28,871 nucleotides of DNA from SIG603 sp964369215. GTDB lineage: Bacteria; Bacillota; Clostridia; Oscillospirales; Acutalibacteraceae. A program made the position numbers and the translations under genes. This document shows, piece after piece, positions 24,406-28,871 of this stretch. The notes beneath the pieces are model-generated. The model worked only from the letters and a program-made list of their open reading frames with translations, did not search any database and was not told the DNA's origin. Every line of letters begins with the position of its first letter. Position 1 is the first letter of the stretch. The stretch spans positions 1-28,871 of the forward strand of contig CAYJEZ010000015.1 in NCBI GenBank assembly GCA_964369215.1, read 5' to 3'.

Positions 24406-24694
24406 TCAGTTATTTTCTATCTCTTCGCTAATAACTTCAATAAATCTTCTAGCCTTTTCTTAATTTGAACGAATTATCAATATACTTTTTAGTAGAGTCT
24501 ATATCAATATTGTATGTAGATTTTTTTAAGCTTAGCATAGTCTTCGTCTAAATTGCTTACTTGATGCGCAATTGATGTCATATGCCCTTATTTGCATTAA
24601 TTCTGTCTATTTTTATATCAAATAAATCAAAGTTAGAATGCAAACTTACAGGGTAATAGTCTTTTACTATTTCCTCTATAATTACAAGCTTGAA
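24406..24694 (-). pseudogene. Decayed gene in several frames between binding protein and GH4
   Basis: On the minus strand four adjoining stretches look coding but change frame. 24694-24581 includes EEIVKDYYPVSLHSNF and ends INANKGI then TGA. 24581-24507 begins MTSIAHQVSNLDEDYAKLKK. About 24527-24458 includes NIDIDSTKKYIDNSFKLRK. A last part ends ARRFIEVISEEIENN then TGA at 24406, 24 bp before the GH4 start. I cannot name the family. Assembly indels are an alternative explanation. Confidence 0.4.
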
Positions 24695-24698
24695 ATAT

Positions 24699-24734
24699 TA
24701 GGGGTAGCATACAAGATAACTTGATGTACCCCTA
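24699..24734 (-). terminator. Stem-loop after the binding-protein gene
   Basis: 8-bp perfect arms TAGGGGTA (24699-24706) and TACCCCTA (24727-24734), starting 8 bp after the lipoprotein stop. There is no real T-run on the minus strand, so it more likely stabilises the upstream mRNA or lowers read-through into the GH4 gene than stops it fully. Confidence 0.5.
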
Positions 24735-24742
24735 TTAATTAT

Positions 24743-26365
24743 TTAAGGAAGAGTTTTGCTTGAGTAATTGTCGTAAGCCTCTTGTGTAAGCTCTACTGCA
24801 CGGGCTACGTCCATTGCCTCTACTTGGGCTACATAGCTATCCCACTCATCTAAAGGAGTTGCACCTGTAATGAACTTAAGAATCATTTCGTTTACATAAG
24901 TACTAACCTCTGTAAGTATTTTTGCTCTTTCATCATTTGCTTCTTGAGATAGTTGAAGAGGAGGAAGTACCATTTTGTCTGTTATGCTTGTGTCGTCAGA
25001 GTACATTTCTCTATATTCAACAGATTTTGGATCAAAAACAATATTTGGGTTAGCTTTTGTATCTGTCTCTGCATATTTTGGCATAGTATGCATTTTGAAC
25101 ATATAAATAGCGCCATTTCTATCAATTTCTTCATTAAATAACATGTAGTCTGTAAATTCATATTCGCCATTTTCTAGCACATTATATGTCAAACCTTCTA
25201 CACCATAGTTGTATAAATCTGCTCCTTCATCACTATAAGCGTAGTTTAAGAATTGTATTGCAATTTCAGGTTCTTCACACTGTGTGCTTACACTTGTCCA
25301 TAATCCTTCACCTTTACTTACTGAACCCTCTAAGAAGTCAATCGCCTGTCCCTCTTCAAGCCTTGGGTAAGGTAGAGGTGTAACATCATAATCACCCATA
25401 ACAGCTCGTGAGTATGTATAGCCTATAGCGCTTTGGTAAACACCTAGTTGCTTTGTGTCAAACATTGCATTTCTGTCGTCAGATGAAAGACTTACAAAGT
25501 CGGTAGAGATGTAACCTTTTTCGTACCATTCATTCATAAGCGTTACATACTCTTTAAATCCTTCTTGAATTTGCCCGTATACAACATTTCCGCTTGCGTC
25601 TAAATGGAAACCATCGTCTGCGTCAAACGGACGAGAGAACATAAGGTCATAACCAGTTGTAGGTAAAATATAAGGGGTCATACCTGCTTCAAGCATTAAA
25701 TCAAATGCTGCTTCATAATCAGCTATAGTTTCAGGGATTTTATCTATGCCTAGGTCCTCCATAACGTCAGGTCTTATAGATATTCTTGTCCAAGGAGGTA
25801 GTGAGTATTTAATTGAGCCAAATGCAGAGAATTGACCGTCTGCATTTGTAAGCTGTTTGTATAAGTCAACATCTTTTTCCATCCATCCATAATAATCAGG
25901 AGCATATGTTTGAATGTATGGCGTCATATCAATTGCTACTCCGTCATTTACAGAGGCCTCTGCACCGCCTGCATAATAAGCATTTTGTTGCATAATGTCA
26001 GGTAATTCACCACCTACAATAAGCAAGTTAAATTGGTTAGCTTCGTCGCCTATTGTTGGATGAATAAACTCAAGCTCAATACCTGTTCTAACCACTGTTT
26101 CTTGCCATACTAATGCCTCTGAGTAGTTAGTAATGTACTTTGCTGCACCACTGTTTAGTGGTATCCAATAGCTCATAGTAATTCCATCTGAACCTTGAAT
26201 TGGATAGGTAACCTCAAATTCGTCAGAACCGGTGTCACCTGTGTCGGTTGATGTTGAACTATTGTTATTTGTGTCAGTTGAACCGTTAGTGTCATCTGCA
26301 GGAGCAGAACAAGCACTTAAAATAACCATTGATGCGATACACGCAGCTAAAATTCTTTTTTTCAT
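24743..26365 (-). CDS. Sugar ABC transporter substrate-binding lipoprotein (LplA-like)
   Basis: An extracellular solute-binding protein of 540 residues. It has a lipoprotein signal (MKKRILAACIASMVILSAC, Cys about 19), then a Thr/Ser/Asp-rich linker, then the large two-lobe domain typical of LplA-like oligosaccharide receptors (about 500 residues or more). Segments such as YSEALVWQETVVRTGIELEF and FDTKQLGVYQSA fit the family. It would be anchored on the outer face of the membrane and deliver an oligosaccharide to the two permeases encoded upstream. The ATG at 26365 follows AAAGG. It is separated from the permeases by the assembly gap. Confidence 0.9.
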   Translation of the reverse strand: MKKRILAACIASMVILSACSAPADDTNGSTDTNNNSSTSTDTGDTGSDEFEVTYPIQGSDGITMSYWIPLNSGAAKYITNYSEALVWQETVVRTGIELEFIHPTIGDEANQFNLLIVGGELPDIMQQNAYYAGGAEASVNDGVAIDMTPYIQTYAPDYYGWMEKDVDLYKQLTNADGQFSAFGSIKYSLPPWTRISIRPDVMEDLGIDKIPETIADYEAAFDLMLEAGMTPYILPTTGYDLMFSRPFDADDGFHLDASGNVVYGQIQEGFKEYVTLMNEWYEKGYISTDFVSLSSDDRNAMFDTKQLGVYQSAIGYTYSRAVMGDYDVTPLPYPRLEEGQAIDFLEGSVSKGEGLWTSVSTQCEEPEIAIQFLNYAYSDEGADLYNYGVEGLTYNVLENGEYEFTDYMLFNEEIDRNGAIYMFKMHTMPKYAETDTKANPNIVFDPKSVEYREMYSDDTSITDKMVLPPLQLSQEANDERAKILTEVSTYVNEMILKFITGATPLDEWDSYVAQVEAMDVARAVELTQEAYDNYSSKTLP

Positions 26366-26455
26366 AATTAAGTCTACCTTTCATTTTTTAATATATTTTA
26401 GTTTTGCAAACATCTTTTACAAAACAAATGCCAATAAATATTACTTATTGTTTTA

Positions 26456-26663
26456 GCGTTTTGCGTAAGCAAATTTAAATTGTAAGATTTAAAAGTCCTA
26501 AACTTCGTANNNNNNNNNNNNNNNNNNNNNNNNNNNNNNNNNNNNNNNNNNNNNNNNNNNNNNNNNNNNNNNNNNNNNNNNNNNNNNNNNNNNNNNNNNN
26601 NNNNNNNNNGCGTTTTGCGTAAGCAAATTTAAATTGTAAGATTTAAAAGTCCTAAACTTCGTA
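26456..26663. other. 100-N gap with identical 54-bp flanks
   Basis: Ns run from 26510 to 26609. The 54 bases before the gap (26456-26509) are identical to the 54 after it (26610-26663). This is what results when two contigs that overlap at their ends are joined with a fixed 100-N spacer. The true sequence probably has one copy and no gap, although a real tandem duplication is possible. Confidence 0.9.
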
Positions 26664-26686
26664 TCGTGAAAACTTGTTTTCACGAT
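26663..26686 (-). terminator. Perfect stem-loop next to permease stop
   Basis: 11-bp arms ATCGTGAAAAC (26663-26673) and GTTTTCACGAT (26676-26686) with a 2-nt loop, touching the stop of the second permease. There is no T-run on the minus strand, so it is probably an mRNA-stabilising or processing hairpin between the permease and binding-protein genes. It may also have caused the assembly break. Confidence 0.5.
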
Positions 26687-27586
26687 TTATTCTTTCAAAG
26701 ATCCCATCATAACGCCTTTGTTAAAGTATTTTTGAACAAATGGATATACGCACAAAATTGGAACTGTCGAAATAATAATTGAGGCATAACGAACTACTTG
26801 GTCTAAGTATGCAAATTCACTTCCTAAATCCATGCTTATTTCACCAGTCGTGTTACCACCGGTAGTGTTTAAAATAAGTATTTCACGTAAAAACAGCTGT
26901 AGTGGCCATAGATTTTTGTCTCGCAAATATATACTTGCATTAAACCATGAATTCCAGTGCCCTACAGAATAAAACAGCACTAAAACCGCCATTGTAGCCT
27001 TTGCTACAGGAACAAATATTTTAAACAATACAATAAAATCATTAGCCCCGTCTATTTTTGCTGACTCTTCAAGAGAAGCTGGAATTGCATTAAAAGCAGT
27101 TCTTAACACTATCATATTCCAAGTTCCTATTGCGGTTGGAATAATCAATGCCAACCTTGTATCAAGCATTCCTAAGCTTCTAACTAATAAGAAATTAGGG
27201 ATAAGACCTCCACCAAAATACATAGTTAACACTATACCAAAAGTAAAAATCTTTTTTAACTTATAATTTTTTCTCGAAAGCCCATATGAACCCAAAGTGG
27301 TCATAAGCATATTAATAAGCGTGCCTACTATAAGGTAAAATATTGTATTGCCATACCCTAAAGGTATGTTAGGGTTATTTAAAACAACCTCATAACCAGC
27401 AAAAGATATACCCAGTGGAGCTACCAAAACTCCTGTATGTTTCATCAATTGTAACGGCTCACTTATTGAGGCAAACAATACATACAACATAGGGTACAAG
27501 CAAGCAATACTTATTAGCACAACCAAAATATAAACCACTATGTTAAACGCCTTTTCACCTGGCGTTTTTCTTTCAATCATTGCCAT
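26687..27586 (-). CDS. Carbohydrate ABC transporter permease (LplC/YtcP type)
   Basis: A CUT1-family inner-membrane permease of about 299 residues with six predicted helices. The cytoplasmic EAA loop that contacts the ATPase is EESAKIDGANDFIVLFKIFV (about residue 187). The N-terminal segment PGEKAFNIVVYILVVLISIA and the ending KGVMMGSLKE are typical of the LplC/YtcP group. An ATG at 27595 is in frame but directly touches the AAAGG site. The ATG at 27586, 9 nt after it, is better placed. It pairs with the permease encoded just upstream. No ATPase gene lies nearby; a shared MsmX-type ATPase is expected. Confidence 0.92.
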   Translation of the reverse strand: MAMIERKTPGEKAFNIVVYILVVLISIACLYPMLYVLFASISEPLQLMKHTGVLVAPLGISFAGYEVVLNNPNIPLGYGNTIFYLIVGTLINMLMTTLGSYGLSRKNYKLKKIFTFGIVLTMYFGGGLIPNFLLVRSLGMLDTRLALIIPTAIGTWNMIVLRTAFNAIPASLEESAKIDGANDFIVLFKIFVPVAKATMAVLVLFYSVGHWNSWFNASIYLRDKNLWPLQLFLREILILNTTGGNTTGEISMDLGSEFAYLDQVVRYASIIISTVPILCVYPFVQKYFNKGVMMGSLKE

Positions 27587-27652
27587 AATACTCATCCTTT
27601 CATTTTTTCAGTTGTTGATATCAAAGTAAATGTATGTTTATTTTTTTAATAA

Positions 27653-28603
27653 TTACCATAAGCTCTCTTTTACAAAACGCTTACTGAACCAGTTTGCAAA
27701 TACTAAAAGAGATACGTTTACTATAGAGTTAAACATTCCTACCGCTGCACCGAAGCTGTAGTCCATTTCTTCAATTCCTCGCCTATATACATATGTAGAA
27801 ATAATATCTGCTGTTTCGTAAGTTAATGGATTATAAAGCAAGAGCACGAGCTCAAACCCTTGAGAGAGAAGATTTCCTATTCTCATAATCAATTGTATGG
27901 TAATTATAGGAATTAGTACAGGTAAGGTAATGTGCCATAACTGATTAAATCTACCAGCACCGTCGATAGATGCCGCCTCATAAAGTGTTGGGTCAGAATT
28001 GGACAGTGTCGCAAGGTAAATAATGCTGCTCCAACCTATATTCTTCCAAATATTAGTTATTGTATAAATCATTCTGAAATAATCCGGATTTGAAAGTAGA
28101 TTTTCACGTTCAAATCCAAATAATACAAGCAAATCAGTAACTAATCCGTCAGATTTAACAAAGGTAACTACCAAGCCACCAACAACAACAAAAGATATAA
28201 AGTGTGGCATATAACTAACTGTTTGATTTACGGCTTTAAATTTTTTATTTTTAACCTCATTTAATAATAGTGCTAAAATAATTGGGGCAGGAAAACCAAA
28301 GACTAGAGCGTATACATTTAGCAATATGGTATTAGATATAGTTCTCCATGCATATGGTCCTGTTAAATAGTCGATGAAGTGTAAAAAGCCTACATATTCA
28401 CTTTCAGAAAACCCTTTCATCGGGTTGTAGTCTTGAAAAGCAATAATCAGTCCGCCCATTGGTACATAATGAAATACTGCATAGTATATTACTACAGGTA
28501 ATAGCATTAAGTATATGTATTTGTTATTCAAAATATCTTCTTTCCAAGATACTTTTCTAGGGATGAACCCATCAATTGCATTTTTTTTGATAGATTTAGC
28601 CAT
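27653..28603 (-). CDS. Carbohydrate ABC transporter permease (LplB/YteP type)
   Basis: The first gene of the uptake operon, a CUT1 permease of 316 residues with six membrane helices. The N-terminal part has YLMLLPVVIYYAVFHYVPM, typical of LplB/YteP proteins. The EAA loop is EAASIDGAGRFNQLWHITLP (about residue 215), and the end is NWFSKRFVKESLW. The start has a good AGGTGG site. It forms the membrane channel together with the second permease, for which the gap is 66 bp. Confidence 0.92.
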   Translation of the reverse strand: MAKSIKKNAIDGFIPRKVSWKEDILNNKYIYLMLLPVVIYYAVFHYVPMGGLIIAFQDYNPMKGFSESEYVGFLHFIDYLTGPYAWRTISNTILLNVYALVFGFPAPIILALLLNEVKNKKFKAVNQTVSYMPHFISFVVVGGLVVTFVKSDGLVTDLLVLFGFERENLLSNPDYFRMIYTITNIWKNIGWSSIIYLATLSNSDPTLYEAASIDGAGRFNQLWHITLPVLIPIITIQLIMRIGNLLSQGFELVLLLYNPLTYETADIISTYVYRRGIEEMDYSFGAAVGMFNSIVNVSLLVFANWFSKRFVKESLW

Positions 28604-28636
28604 AAAACCACCTCACTCTTTCTTGATTATTGTTAC

Positions 28637-28665
28637 ATTATACAACTCGTTAATAAAATATTCAA
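28637..28665 (-). promoter_or_regulatory. Promoter of the sugar-uptake operon
   Basis: On the minus strand, TTGAAT (28665-28660), a 17-bp spacer and TATAAT (28642-28637), giving a start near 28630 and a leader of about 27 nt. The -35 is imperfect and directly touches an ATATGTAA box, as expected for an activator-dependent promoter. Confidence 0.65.
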
Positions 28666-28844
28666 TATGTAAAGACTAATATGTAAAATAACAAATTGTT
28701 ACATATTTTGAACATGAAAAATTGGATATATAAAAAGATATGAAATCGTAATACTTGTCTAATTTCGGGGACTTTAATATGTAATAAATAAAAAAATATG
28801 TAATAAATAAATATTAATTTTTTTTAAAAGTAAGAATTACATAT
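28665..28844. promoter_or_regulatory. Cluster of six ATATGTAA boxes upstream of the operon
   Basis: Exact copies of ATATGTAA lie at 28665-28672, 28679-28686, 28777-28784 and 28796-28803. Its complement TTACATAT is at 28699-28706 and 28837-28844. A near match, TTACATTA, is at 28633-28640, over the -10. The first box abuts the -35. The AT-rich background raises chance matches, but six in 180 bp stands out. They may be sites for an AraC- or response-regulator-type activator encoded beyond the window. Confidence 0.5.
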
Positions 28845-28871
28845 TTAAGGTTTATTTATTAACAGCAAAAA

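Noticed and set aside
26498..26683. A reading frame across the N gap
   Set aside because: Most of it is ambiguous bases and the rest is the duplicated flank; there is no coding evidence.
28665..28844. CRISPR array from the repeated boxes
   Set aside because: The repeats are only 8 bp, occur in both orientations and have irregular spacing, with no cas genes nearby.

Overview
The window looks like a piece of a low-GC, spore-forming Clostridia chromosome (Bacillota, probably Lachnospirales-like). The reasons are the AT-rich sequence, strong Shine-Dalgarno sites with some GTG and TTG starts, the mreBCD-pbp2-minD-mgsA gene order, and the sporulation/division cluster rqcP-yabP-yabQ-divIC-yabR. It appears to be a draft or metagenomic assembly: a 100-N gap at 26510-26609 has the same 54 bp on both sides.

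Layout. 1-604 is non-coding with RNA-like structure, including a promoter and a four-way-junction fold just upstream of nnr. 605-2675 holds nnr (NAD(P)HX repair) and a MazF/NdoA toxin with no visible antitoxin. 2676-3439 is intergenic, with an inverted repeat, a strong terminator and one copy of a small palindromic repeat. 3440-6252 holds an AraC-type regulator divergent from L-fucose isomerase. 6362-7466 holds a RibD/DHFR-like reductase and a GNAT acetyltransferase. A MutS2 that keeps its KOW-like region but lacks the Smr nuclease domain (minus strand) is divergent from a cell-shape operon: mreB, mreC, mreD, pbp2. These are followed by minD and an mgsA-like gene. Next come rqcP, yabP, yabQ, divIC, yabR and a lone fumarase alpha subunit. 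19171-22788 holds a stretch of repeat, terminator and ORF debris, then a 981-residue beta-domain (DUF11/SdrD-B-like) protein with no signal peptide. 23059-28603 (minus strand) is a sugar-uptake operon: two CUT1 permeases, a lipoprotein binding protein, a decayed gene and a GH4 alpha-galactosidase-type enzyme, with a cluster of 8-mer sites upstream of its promoter.

How the genes work together. The central block builds the rod-shaped wall and places or supports the septum (MreBCD, PBP2, MinD, DivIC) and contributes to sporulation (YabP, YabQ). MutS2 and RqcP both belong to families linked to rescue of stalled ribosomes. The two ends handle sugars: fucose isomerisation on the left, and uptake and cleavage of alpha-linked galactosides or a similar glycan on the right. 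The most unusual points are an MgsA-like protein with four catalytic positions substituted in an ungapped alignment, an MreB without the usual catalytic Glu, a MinD without MinC, MinE or a membrane-targeting tail, the structured nnr leader, and a three-copy palindromic repeat placed just after gene ends.
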